From Odoribacter sp. AF15-53 (GTDB lineage Bacteria; Bacteroidota; Bacteroidia; Bacteroidales; Marinifilaceae): 64,000 bases of DNA. The stretch lies in the NCBI RefSeq assembly GCF_003479425.1, contig NZ_QUHC01000008.1, positions 124,001 through 188,000 on the forward strand. Reading direction: 5' to 3'. Below the pieces are notes generated by a model. That model saw only the letters and a list, made by a program, of their open reading frames with translations, was not told where the DNA came from and searched no databases. Shown here in pieces: positions 16,289 through 24,615 of the stretch. Every line of letters starts with the position of its first letter. Position 1 is the stretch's first letter. A program made the translations under genes and the position numbers.

Positions 16289-18898
16289 TTATTTTAATAT
16301 CAACGGAATTTTTTTCCTACAAATCACCCCTTTCGACGTGATTCCTTCCACGATAACGGAATATTTACCATAGGTATCAGCCGTGTAAAACTGCAATTTA
16401 GCGGGGCCCTCCTTACCGACCTTCACCACGGGCTGCCAGTAAATCGTGGAACGTTCGTCATAGCGATTATCCAAACGCACGGAATCTATCTCATATTTCG
16501 GCACGTAAAACTCGCTCGGTACTTGGTATCCCATAATCTTAAAAGGCAACATATTAGGACGTCCTACTTCTTTCGGGGTCCACCCCGGTTGTGCCGAAAT
16601 AATCAATACCCCGTTTTTACCCCGGTCCCCGAAAAAGATTTGTCCCTGCATTTGATCCAGTAAAGAAATATTTAACAGGGAACCCGTCGGGATCAAACGA
16701 ATCTGATCCATCGGCTCTTCAAAATCATTGACCAGAACATACAATTTTCGCCCGAATTGCTTGAAACAATCTTCCCCCTCGTCATCTTTCTCGAATGTCA
16801 CACCCGGCAATTGTTGTATGATCATCTCTATCGGCATCATGGCGTACTCGCTAATCCGGGCTGAATCCAATTGATGATTAGCCATGTTATCATAGAAAGA
16901 ATAACTCTTCTTTTGCTTTCTGCGGGAAACGATGACCTCATCCAGCACGTAAACCTTCTCTCCGTTCTCATAATAATAATCCTGCCCGAATTTCTTGTAA
17001 AAATCATCCTCTTTCTTCTTCGCTTCCAGCGTATTCGGCAACGAATAATGCATCGGCAGAAACTCATCCTGATCCACCTTCACGGTTACCCCCCGACGTC
17101 CCTTTGCACTCAACGCTTGCACCAGAAAAGTCGTACTATCATGAAAGGCCAGACCATCAATCAGGAAATTCCCAGACTCATCAGTCTCCACCATCCGGCA
17201 AAGGCCGTAATTAGACAACAACACAATATTCGCTCCTTTTGACTTTTTCCCCCAGAAATTATTCACTTTCCCGGAAATCACCTGCCCGATCTCTAAAGGA
17301 TATTTCAAATCCGAGAACTCTCCTTTCGCCAGCTTGGAAATATCAAAACGGGTCCACCCGTGAGTCATCATCACCAAATCCAAGTTGTTCGCTACCTCAG
17401 CCGTTGTATCGCTAAAATAATAAGCCGGATTATCAATATACCCTTTCAAATCGGAGGTAAGCAACAAATTCGACAATATATTATCTTCCAAGGAATCCTG
17501 TACCACTTTTTGATCATCCGTCACGGATATCGAAAACGAACCGTCAAACAAACCTTTATACGGTTCCTCAAAATCAATCTCCATTTCGACCAATTCCCTG
17601 GCAATATAAGTCGGTTTATTAGTCGTGATCTTCAACTCCGGACGATGATTACGTTTCACAAAAAACAATCGCTGACTGTACACCTTCCCCTCCCCGTCAA
17701 CCAGCACGATATGCGAAATTCCTTCCGGAATGATTCCCAGGCTGATCGTTCCTTTCGTCAATCCGTTCACACGAGTAGAACCAATAAATATTCCCCGACA
17801 ATGCACCACGGCATATAATTCTTCCGGCAACGTGGCTCGCTCTCCTTTAATTACTCGATAATGTAATACCGAATCCTGCCCCGTAACCGTAATACCCCAT
17901 CCCGTTTCAGACGCTGTGGGCAAGTCGAACCGTTTTTCCACACCCTCTTCTGTTCGCATAATAGCATAAAACGTCTTTCCCGGGTTCACGGGCAAACGGA
18001 ATTTTCCCATCCCGTCGTGTTCCGTCTTGACCGTAGCAATAACTATCGAATCCTGATACACGTCACCCGTGGCATGTACCGCTCTCCCATCCGCCCCGAT
18101 TGCCTTGAACGCCACCTGTTGCCAGTTATTCGACAACAAAGCTCCCCCTTCCGGGAAAAACTGCACGTCAAAATCCTTTAACTGGGAAGGGATATGAATA
18201 TATCGTTTAAAAGGAAAAGGTTGTCCATCCCGGAACTCGATCTCGATAGTTTTCATCGTGGTATCGATCTTCACGTCAAATTTCCCCTCTTTGTCTGTCC
18301 GGGCCCCTTTCACGGAATATTGATCTTTTTTCACCCCGGCAATATAAGTGAGTGAAGTCCGGTCATAAGGTTCTCCCTGCCCGTCCAGCAACTGAATCGT
18401 GGCCGTGTAATTATTCTCCCGATTCTTCGTGTAAGTCACATTTGTCCAAACCCTTGAATCTTTCGGGTTAATCACCCGAATTTTCTTCTTGAAAAAATAA
18501 TCTTCCCCGATATTCTGCATGTAATAAGTAAAAGCCCGCAGACAATAATCGCCTTGTTGCAAATCCTTCGGGATATCTATTTGCCCGTAAAAACAGGAAT
18601 CCCGGTGTACCACCTTTACCCGCTGTATCAAAGAATCTCGCCGATCAACCAGATCGACATACACGTAATGGCTGTAAACCATGGGAAATATAGCCGCCGC
18701 ATGTACCTGATAAGCCCTGAACCATAGCTTATCTCCAACCGTGTACACGCTTTTATCCGTGTGTAAATACAACTTTTCCTGCTGTAACTCCTGCACTTGA
18801 GCCGTCAGGTTTCCAATCAGTTTTTTTTCAAAGGGAGACAATTCCTTAAAAGCGTATACCAGTAAAATGACTCCTAGAAAAATGACAATTTTTTTCAT
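16289..18898 (-). CDS. Macroglobulin (MG2)-like protein with TonB-plug-like C-terminal domain
   Basis: 869 aa, N-terminal signal/anchor (about 3-17), no lipobox. Residues about 38-140 match the MG2 pattern (EKLYLHTDKSVYTVGDKLWF ... GDYCLRAFTYYM) seen in bacterial alpha-2-macroglobulin-like and related exported proteins. Further beta-sandwich repeats follow, including a carboxypeptidase-regulatory-like domain (about 545-620, GKVNNFWGKKSKGANIVLLS). Residues about 650-770 look like a TonB receptor plug (YVLDEVIVSRRK, MIIQQLPGVTFEKDDEGE, FFGDRGKNGVLIISAQPG), but no barrel follows. Function is unknown; periplasmic or surface localisation is likely. It is 17 bp downstream of the antiporter gene and shares its terminator. 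Confidence 0.8.
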   Translation of the reverse strand: MKKIVIFLGVILLVYAFKELSPFEKKLIGNLTAQVQELQQEKLYLHTDKSVYTVGDKLWFRAYQVHAAAIFPMVYSHYVYVDLVDRRDSLIQRVKVVHRDSCFYGQIDIPKDLQQGDYCLRAFTYYMQNIGEDYFFKKKIRVINPKDSRVWTNVTYTKNRENNYTATIQLLDGQGEPYDRTSLTYIAGVKKDQYSVKGARTDKEGKFDVKIDTTMKTIEIEFRDGQPFPFKRYIHIPSQLKDFDVQFFPEGGALLSNNWQQVAFKAIGADGRAVHATGDVYQDSIVIATVKTEHDGMGKFRLPVNPGKTFYAIMRTEEGVEKRFDLPTASETGWGITVTGQDSVLHYRVIKGERATLPEELYAVVHCRGIFIGSTRVNGLTKGTISLGIIPEGISHIVLVDGEGKVYSQRLFFVKRNHRPELKITTNKPTYIARELVEMEIDFEEPYKGLFDGSFSISVTDDQKVVQDSLEDNILSNLLLTSDLKGYIDNPAYYFSDTTAEVANNLDLVMMTHGWTRFDISKLAKGEFSDLKYPLEIGQVISGKVNNFWGKKSKGANIVLLSNYGLCRMVETDESGNFLIDGLAFHDSTTFLVQALSAKGRRGVTVKVDQDEFLPMHYSLPNTLEAKKKEDDFYKKFGQDYYYENGEKVYVLDEVIVSRRKQKKSYSFYDNMANHQLDSARISEYAMMPIEMIIQQLPGVTFEKDDEGEDCFKQFGRKLYVLVNDFEEPMDQIRLIPTGSLLNISLLDQMQGQIFFGDRGKNGVLIISAQPGWTPKEVGRPNMLPFKIMGYQVPSEFYVPKYEIDSVRLDNRYDERSTIYWQPVVKVGKEGPAKLQFYTADTYGKYSVIVEGITSKGVICRKKIPLILK

Positions 18899-18915
18899 AC
18901 GGCAAACGGATTAGA

Positions 18916-21069
18916 TTACTTATTTCTTTTAAACAGACTTCTCAACACATCAGCCAAATCATCCAGACTATCATGTGAATCCGCATGAGGTATGCTTTTC
19001 AACGCTCCCAGTTCTTGATCTCCGATACCGATCTGCATCGGATAGATCAGGATACAACTATTTTTACAAAAATATTTATTCAAATAAGAAGGAATCTGAA
19101 CCATATTTCTTAAATACGAAGGATAATTCTTCCGGCTCATCACAATCATCAAAGCGTCATTCTCCTTCACATCCCTGGAAATTATCAGGAAATCATCCCA
19201 ATTATTAAATTCGTTAAACTCCACCTCGATATGATGTTTCGCCTGTATCTCCTGCAAAACTTTCAGCACCGAAGCATCAGCATAAAACACGATTTTACTA
19301 CTTGAATTCTTGGCAATATTCCAAATACGGATCACCCAATAAGGGAAACCAATCTCTCTTTCCGCCCGAGAAGGCACCACGACAACATAACGTTTTACCG
19401 TCGATAAAGGTTGTGCCGGACGATAAACCAAAGTCGTTGTGGCACATTTCGACAACACCCGATCGGTCAGGTTCCCCAGGAAAGTGTCGGAAATGACCCC
19501 TTCCTTACGTAAGCCAAGTACAATATCGGTAACCTTGTGTTCTTTCGTCGCATTCTTAATCCCGCTCACAATATCATCGTCATAACGTAAAGAAGTTTCC
19601 AATTGATTATCCGTGGCGGCGGCAGCCTTCGTTGCCTTTTCAAGTAACATATGAGCTTTCTTTTCTGCTGTACTATCTCCGGCATCAGCCTGTATAACAT
19701 TCAAGGCAGTCATCACCGACTTTGCCTTCTTGGATTTTATAGTAACCGCCAAACTAACCAATTCCTCCACGTTCTCGATATTACTCAATGGTATCAAAAT
19801 TCGATCCTCTACCTCCTCGCTATCCACGCTTTCATCCTCTGCGAACTCGGCCAACGCTACTTCCTGCGCCCCTTTCTGCGTGGCAAAAGAAGCGATGATA
19901 CAAGTCACCAGAATCATCACGATCGTACCGTTCAACACACTTTCATTCAGCAAACGGATAGGTTCCCCCTCCGGGGTTGTCCCCAAGATCACGTTATATC
20001 CCACCAAAACGGCCGCCAATGTCGCGGCAGCCTGCGCATTACTCAACCCGAAAATCAAGGTCCTTTCGGAAGAGGTAAAACGGAAATTCTTCTGAACCAA
20101 CCAAGCCGGAATAAATTTAGAAACCGTTGCCACAACTGTCATAACAACAGCCACCCAGATCGTCGTCAAATCATTCAAGAACACCTGAAAGTTAACCAAC
20201 ATCCCGACCCCGATCAAAAAAAAGGGAATAAACAACGCGTTCCCGACAAATTCGATCCGGTTCATCAATGCAGAAGTATTCGGTATTAACCGGTTTAAAG
20301 CCAACCCTGCCAAGAAAGCCCCGATAATTGCTTCCAGTCCGGCTGTTTCCGCCAAGAAAGAAGCAAAGAAAACAAGTCCGAGAACAAATATAAATTGGCC
20401 GACACGATCGTCATATCGTTTGAAATACCAACGTCCGACAAACGGGAATCCCCAAATAACAATAAAGGCAAATAGAATCGTAGAAACACTCAATTTTATC
20501 CAAAACCCCTGAGTCAACTCCCCGGTAGACATACCCACGATTACCGCCAATACCAGTAACGCCAACAGACAGGTTACAACCGTCCCCCCGATAGCAACGT
20601 TTACCGCCCTGTTTTTCGTGATCCCATATTTACTCACGATCGGGTAAGTCACCAGCGTGTGGGAAGCAAACATACTTGCCAACAATATAGAAGTCGGATA
20701 GGAAAAACCCAGTAAATAAACCCCGGCAAAAGTTCCCACGATCATCGGTATAAAAAAAGTATAAAGCCCGAAAATCAAACTCCGTTTGCTATTCTTTTTG
20801 AAATCGGCCATATCTATTTCCAACCCGGCCACGAACATGATATACAACAACCCCACCGTTCCGAACAACACGATACTGCTATCCCGATCCATGACATGCA
20901 AACCGTAAGGTCCTACCAAAGCACCCGCGATGATTAACCCCACGATATCAGGAATCTTGAAACGATGCAATACAAGTGGGGCAAACAGAATAATAAAAAG
21001 GATTACAGAAAAAATTAACACCGGATTCGTTAATGGTAATGTAACACTCAATATATTCTGATATATCAT
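18916..21069 (-). CDS. CPA2-family cation:proton antiporter with C-terminal stress-protein-like domains
   Basis: 717 aa. The first about 395 residues contain around 12 hydrophobic helices with family landmarks (HRFKIPDIVGLIIAGALVGP, MFVAGLEIDM, LEAIIGAFLAGLALNRLIP), matching NapA/KefB-type Na+ or K+/H+ exchangers. The soluble C-terminal part (about 420-710) looks like two UspA-like regulatory domains (ILIPLSNIENVEELVSLAV; KYVVVVPSRAEREIGFPYW). It would exchange monovalent cations for protons at the inner membrane. It is first in a two-gene operon with the MG2-like gene. Its upstream region shares an 18-bp inverted repeat with the divergent GH92 gene. Confidence 0.9.
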   Translation of the reverse strand: MIYQNILSVTLPLTNPVLIFSVILFIILFAPLVLHRFKIPDIVGLIIAGALVGPYGLHVMDRDSSIVLFGTVGLLYIMFVAGLEIDMADFKKNSKRSLIFGLYTFFIPMIVGTFAGVYLLGFSYPTSILLASMFASHTLVTYPIVSKYGITKNRAVNVAIGGTVVTCLLALLVLAVIVGMSTGELTQGFWIKLSVSTILFAFIVIWGFPFVGRWYFKRYDDRVGQFIFVLGLVFFASFLAETAGLEAIIGAFLAGLALNRLIPNTSALMNRIEFVGNALFIPFFLIGVGMLVNFQVFLNDLTTIWVAVVMTVVATVSKFIPAWLVQKNFRFTSSERTLIFGLSNAQAAATLAAVLVGYNVILGTTPEGEPIRLLNESVLNGTIVMILVTCIIASFATQKGAQEVALAEFAEDESVDSEEVEDRILIPLSNIENVEELVSLAVTIKSKKAKSVMTALNVIQADAGDSTAEKKAHMLLEKATKAAAATDNQLETSLRYDDDIVSGIKNATKEHKVTDIVLGLRKEGVISDTFLGNLTDRVLSKCATTTLVYRPAQPLSTVKRYVVVVPSRAEREIGFPYWVIRIWNIAKNSSSKIVFYADASVLKVLQEIQAKHHIEVEFNEFNNWDDFLIISRDVKENDALMIVMSRKNYPSYLRNMVQIPSYLNKYFCKNSCILIYPMQIGIGDQELGALKSIPHADSHDSLDDLADVLRSLFKRNK

Positions 21070-21107
21070 AGAAAATATATTTTACTGGTTTTTTAATTCT
21101 TCGCTTT

Positions 21108-21158
21108 ACAAATTTATCCTTTTTTAATGAATAGAGAAGCAAAAAAGGATAAATTTGT
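21108..21158. promoter_or_regulatory. 18-bp inverted repeat spanning divergent -7 elements
   Basis: ACAAATTTATCCTTTTTT (21108-21125) is repeated as its exact complement at 21141-21158, with a 15-nt gap. Each arm contains TAAATTTG reading outward (plus strand 21150-21157; minus strand 21109-21116), which fits the Bacteroidetes -7 consensus TAnnTTTG toward GH92 and toward the antiporter. Good -33 boxes are missing in both directions, so it may be a symmetric operator and promoter combined. Confidence 0.65.
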
Positions 21159-21195
21159 CCGCAAAATCATCAAAATATAAAAAACGAAACAAACC

Positions 21196-23559
21196 ATGAG
21201 AAACCTAGTTAGCCTATTCCTGCTGATTCTATCCCTCCACTCATGTCAATCCTCACCGGAAAACAAACAACCGGTCGATTGGGTTGACCCGCAAATCGGC
21301 TCGGTGCATTGCCGTTGGTTCTTTTACACGCCTGCCGCCCTCCCCATGGGTATGGCAAAATTGGCCCCGACCACGAACGCTTACGGAAGTTACGGGAGTT
21401 GGTTACCCTGCGGGTATGACGACCGCCACAACTCCATTGAAGGATTTGCCCATTTTCATGAATTCCAAATTGGAGGAGTCATTACCATGCCCACGACCGG
21501 AAAATTGAAAACCTTACCGGGTTCTCTGGAAGACCCCGACATGGGTTATCGTTCCCGCATTGATAAAACCACGGAATATGCCACTCTTGGTTATTACTCG
21601 GTAAACCTCTCGGATTATAATATAAAAGCTGAAATCACGGCAACTACCCGAACCGGATTTCACCGTTACACCTTTCCTGAATCATCTGAATCAAGGATAC
21701 TTTTCGACATCGGGCACAAACAGGGTGAAAGCGCAACAGTTACCGGTGCGGAAGTCACCTATCACCCGGAAAACAACGAAGTTACCGGTTGGGTAGAGAA
21801 TTACCCGATTTACGCCACATTCTGCCAACCGGAAGGCAAGGTGAAAATCTATTTCGCCGCCAAGCTGGACAAGAAACCGGAAACAACCGGCACATTCATC
21901 GACGAAGATGTACAAGAAAACACAAATACCGTGGAAGGCCCCGGATGCGGATTATTCCTGACATTCAACACAAAAGATCAAGAACAAATCCAAATGCAGG
22001 TCGGTCTATCTTACACGAGTATCGAAAACGCCCGTAATAACCGGGAAGTGGAAGCCAAAGGAAAAAACTTTGATGACGTGAAACTAGCCGCCCGTCAGAC
22101 TTGGAACGAAATGCTCGGTCGGATTCAAGTGGAAGGAGGAACCGATGCCGACAAGACCAAATTTTATACCGGACTCTATCATGCTCTATTAGGTAGAGGC
22201 ATTGCCAACGACGTGAACGGACAATTCATTCAACACGATAAAACCATCGGCCAGATTCCCCTAGATGAAAATGAAACTCTCCTCTACGCCCATCATAACA
22301 CGGACGGGATGTGGGGAGGTTTTTGGAATTTGACTCAAATCTGGTCACTAGCCTATCCCGAAATCTATTCCAGCTACGTGCAATCGAATCTCGACTTCTT
22401 TAAAAATTCCGGTTGGCTACATGACGGGGAAGCCGCAGGGGTTTACACGAATGGGGTTCAAACCAACTTTCAGGGACTCGTGATATGCGCCGCATTCCAA
22501 GCCGGAATCCGAGATTTCGATCTTGAAACCGCCTGGAAGGCCGTTCGCAAAAACGAACTGGAATACATGGGAAGAGACATGGGAAACGGGAAATACGACA
22601 ATGAATTCTTCATCAAACAAGGTTATATCCCTTTAAAAGACTACCTGTATCCCAATGGCTGGATCTGCAATTTTGGAGCATCCCACACGCTAGAGTATGC
22701 ATTCAGTTGCTACGCGGCGGCTCAAATGGCAAAAGCTCTGGGAAAAACAGCCGAACATGACACTCTCATGCAATATTCTCTCGCTTACAAAAACCTGTTT
22801 GATCCGGAAACAAAATACATGCGTCCCCGTGAAGCCGATGGCTCGTTCTTGAAAGATTTCGACCCGATGAAAGGCTGGAAAGGCTTTCAGGAAAGTAATG
22901 CGGCTCAATACACCTGGTATGTTCCCCACGATGTCAAGGGATTAATCAATCTTATGGGAAAAGACCTCTTCAATGAAAGACTGGAATACACCTTTGTTGA
23001 ATCACGCAAGACGTTATTCGGGGGAGGCAAAGAGATCGACAGTTTCTCCGGCGTGGAAAAATTATATAATCAAGGAAATCAACCCTGTTTGCATGATGCT
23101 TGGCTTTTCAACTATTCCGGGAAACCGTGGCTTACCCAATTATACACCCGTCTGATCTGTGATGAGTTTTACGGAACGACTCCCGAACATGGATACGGAT
23201 TCGGGCAAGACGAGGATCAGGGACAACTGGGATCGTGGTACGTGATGGCTGCCATGGGGTTATTTGACGTACAAGGAGGTACGAACATCACCCCTTCTTA
23301 CCAGATCGGTAGCCCGAAATTCAATAAAATCACGATCAAACTAGACCCGAAATACTACTCCGGCAAAGAATTCGTGATCGAAACCACCAATAACGCCCCG
23401 GATCACTATTACATCCAATCAGCTACTCTTAATGGCAAACCCTTGGAGGATTGTTGGTTCTATCGCCAGGAAATCATGAACGGCGGTCACTTGAAATTAC
23501 AAATGGATTCTATTCCAAATACAAAATGGGGCATTGCATCCATGCCCCATTCCAAATGA
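21196..23559 (+). CDS. GH92-family alpha-mannosidase lipoprotein (Gln variant)
   Basis: 787 aa with lipoprotein signal (lipobox LHSC, Cys17). The start DWVDPQIGS, the HHNTDGMWGGFWNLTQIWSL block, HDAWLFNYSGKPWLTQ and DEDQGQLGSWYVMAAMGLFD identify glycoside hydrolase family 92, calcium-dependent exo-mannosidases. The Asp pair of DED fits the general-base position. The usual Glu in the NEP motif before the conserved HH/LH is Gln629 here (GNQPCLH). As I recall, this change was described for a GH92 enzyme that splits mannose-1-phospho-6-mannose, where the leaving group needs no acid. The substrate may therefore be phosphomannan-type glycan. Monocistronic, followed by a strong terminator. Confidence 0.9.
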   Translation: MRNLVSLFLLILSLHSCQSSPENKQPVDWVDPQIGSVHCRWFFYTPAALPMGMAKLAPTTNAYGSYGSWLPCGYDDRHNSIEGFAHFHEFQIGGVITMPTTGKLKTLPGSLEDPDMGYRSRIDKTTEYATLGYYSVNLSDYNIKAEITATTRTGFHRYTFPESSESRILFDIGHKQGESATVTGAEVTYHPENNEVTGWVENYPIYATFCQPEGKVKIYFAAKLDKKPETTGTFIDEDVQENTNTVEGPGCGLFLTFNTKDQEQIQMQVGLSYTSIENARNNREVEAKGKNFDDVKLAARQTWNEMLGRIQVEGGTDADKTKFYTGLYHALLGRGIANDVNGQFIQHDKTIGQIPLDENETLLYAHHNTDGMWGGFWNLTQIWSLAYPEIYSSYVQSNLDFFKNSGWLHDGEAAGVYTNGVQTNFQGLVICAAFQAGIRDFDLETAWKAVRKNELEYMGRDMGNGKYDNEFFIKQGYIPLKDYLYPNGWICNFGASHTLEYAFSCYAAAQMAKALGKTAEHDTLMQYSLAYKNLFDPETKYMRPREADGSFLKDFDPMKGWKGFQESNAAQYTWYVPHDVKGLINLMGKDLFNERLEYTFVESRKTLFGGGKEIDSFSGVEKLYNQGNQPCLHDAWLFNYSGKPWLTQLYTRLICDEFYGTTPEHGYGFGQDEDQGQLGSWYVMAAMGLFDVQGGTNITPSYQIGSPKFNKITIKLDPKYYSGKEFVIETTNNAPDHYYIQSATLNGKPLEDCWFYRQEIMNGGHLKLQMDSIPNTKWGIASMPHSK

Positions 23560-23562
23560 CAA

Positions 23563-23590
23563 AAAAGGCGCTCTTCAACCGAGCGCCTTT
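23563..23590. terminator. Bidirectional intrinsic terminator
   Basis: AAGGCGCTC and GAGCGCCTT (within 23565-23589) form a 9-bp GC-rich stem with loop TTCAACC. It is flanked by A's on the left and T's on the right, so it works for the GH92 gene (plus, ends 23559) and for korB (minus, ends 23597). Confidence 0.9.
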
Positions 23591-23596
23591 TCAATA

Positions 23597-24613
23597 TTAT
23601 TTTACTTCCCAAACGTCACCGCTGTTCAGTAAATCTTCAACACAATGAATGGATGATTTAGCTTTTACAGTCTCGATCTGTCCTTCCAACGCATCGTTGT
23701 AGGTAACACCTTCCACATCACGGATAACACCCAAAGCTACCGGATATTCAGGAGCTTTCATGTGTACCAGCATCCAGTGCATAGAGGGATTCACACTATG
23801 AGCATCATGAACCATGATGTCATCAAGCGTGATACCATCTTTACCGATCTCAACGACCTTTAATTTCCCGGCTTTCATATCGAACATAATACCTTTATCC
23901 TTGTTCTTTCCGAAAACCATCGGTTCGCCATGCTTCAAAATTAACTGACGTTCCTCTTTCATCTCTTTATCGGTAATAGCCGAATGAGCCCCATCCGCAA
24001 AAATCACACAATTCTGAAGGATTTCTACAACAGCAGTACCCTTATGACGTACACCAGCCTCGATAACTTCTGCCGTCAAATTGATATTCATATCCAAAGA
24101 GCGGGCGAAAAATTTTCCCTGCGCACCGATTACCAACTCACCCGGATTAAACGGGGTCTCGATTGTTCCGTAAGGAGAAGTTTTAGTCTTCGTACCCAAT
24201 TTCGTGGTCGGAGAATACTGACCTTTCGTCAACCCGTAAATCTCGTTATTGAACACCAGCGTGGTAATATCAATATTACGACGGATTGCATGAATAAAAT
24301 GATTACCCCCGATTGCCAATGCATCACCGTCACCGGAAACCTGAAGAATATTCAATTTTGGGTTAGCACTCTTTGCTCCGGATGCGATAGCGGCAGCACG
24401 TCCATGAATCGTGTGGAATCCATACGTGTTCATGTAATAGGGGAAACGGGAAGAACACCCGATTCCGGAAATAACTGCCCACGATTCTTTCGGGTACCCC
24501 AATTCAGCCATGGCTTTCTGCACGGAGTTAATGATACCATGGTCACCGCAACCCGGACACCAACGAATCTCTTGGTTGCTCTTAAAATCTTTCGGTGTAT
24601 ATTGTTCTGCCAT
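23597..24613 (-). CDS. korB: 2-oxoacid:ferredoxin oxidoreductase, beta subunit (probably 2-oxoglutarate)
   Basis: 338 aa. This is the thiamine-diphosphate subunit: RWCPGCGDHGI near residue 18, a second cysteine in SGIGCSSRFP, and the GDGDALAIGG...NN TPP/Mg motif (about 93-122). It would decarboxylate a 2-oxoacid with CoA and ferredoxin, most likely 2-oxoglutarate to succinyl-CoA or the reverse in anaerobic metabolism. The gene starts 2 bp after the alpha subunit stop codon. The length and CPGCG pattern fit KorB; VorB or IorB substrates cannot be fully excluded. Confidence 0.93.
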   Translation of the reverse strand: MAEQYTPKDFKSNQEIRWCPGCGDHGIINSVQKAMAELGYPKESWAVISGIGCSSRFPYYMNTYGFHTIHGRAAAIASGAKSANPKLNILQVSGDGDALAIGGNHFIHAIRRNIDITTLVFNNEIYGLTKGQYSPTTKLGTKTKTSPYGTIETPFNPGELVIGAQGKFFARSLDMNINLTAEVIEAGVRHKGTAVVEILQNCVIFADGAHSAITDKEMKEERQLILKHGEPMVFGKNKDKGIMFDMKAGKLKVVEIGKDGITLDDIMVHDAHSVNPSMHWMLVHMKAPEYPVALGVIRDVEGVTYNDALEGQIETVKAKSSIHCVEDLLNSGDVWEVK

Positions 24614-24615
24614 GA

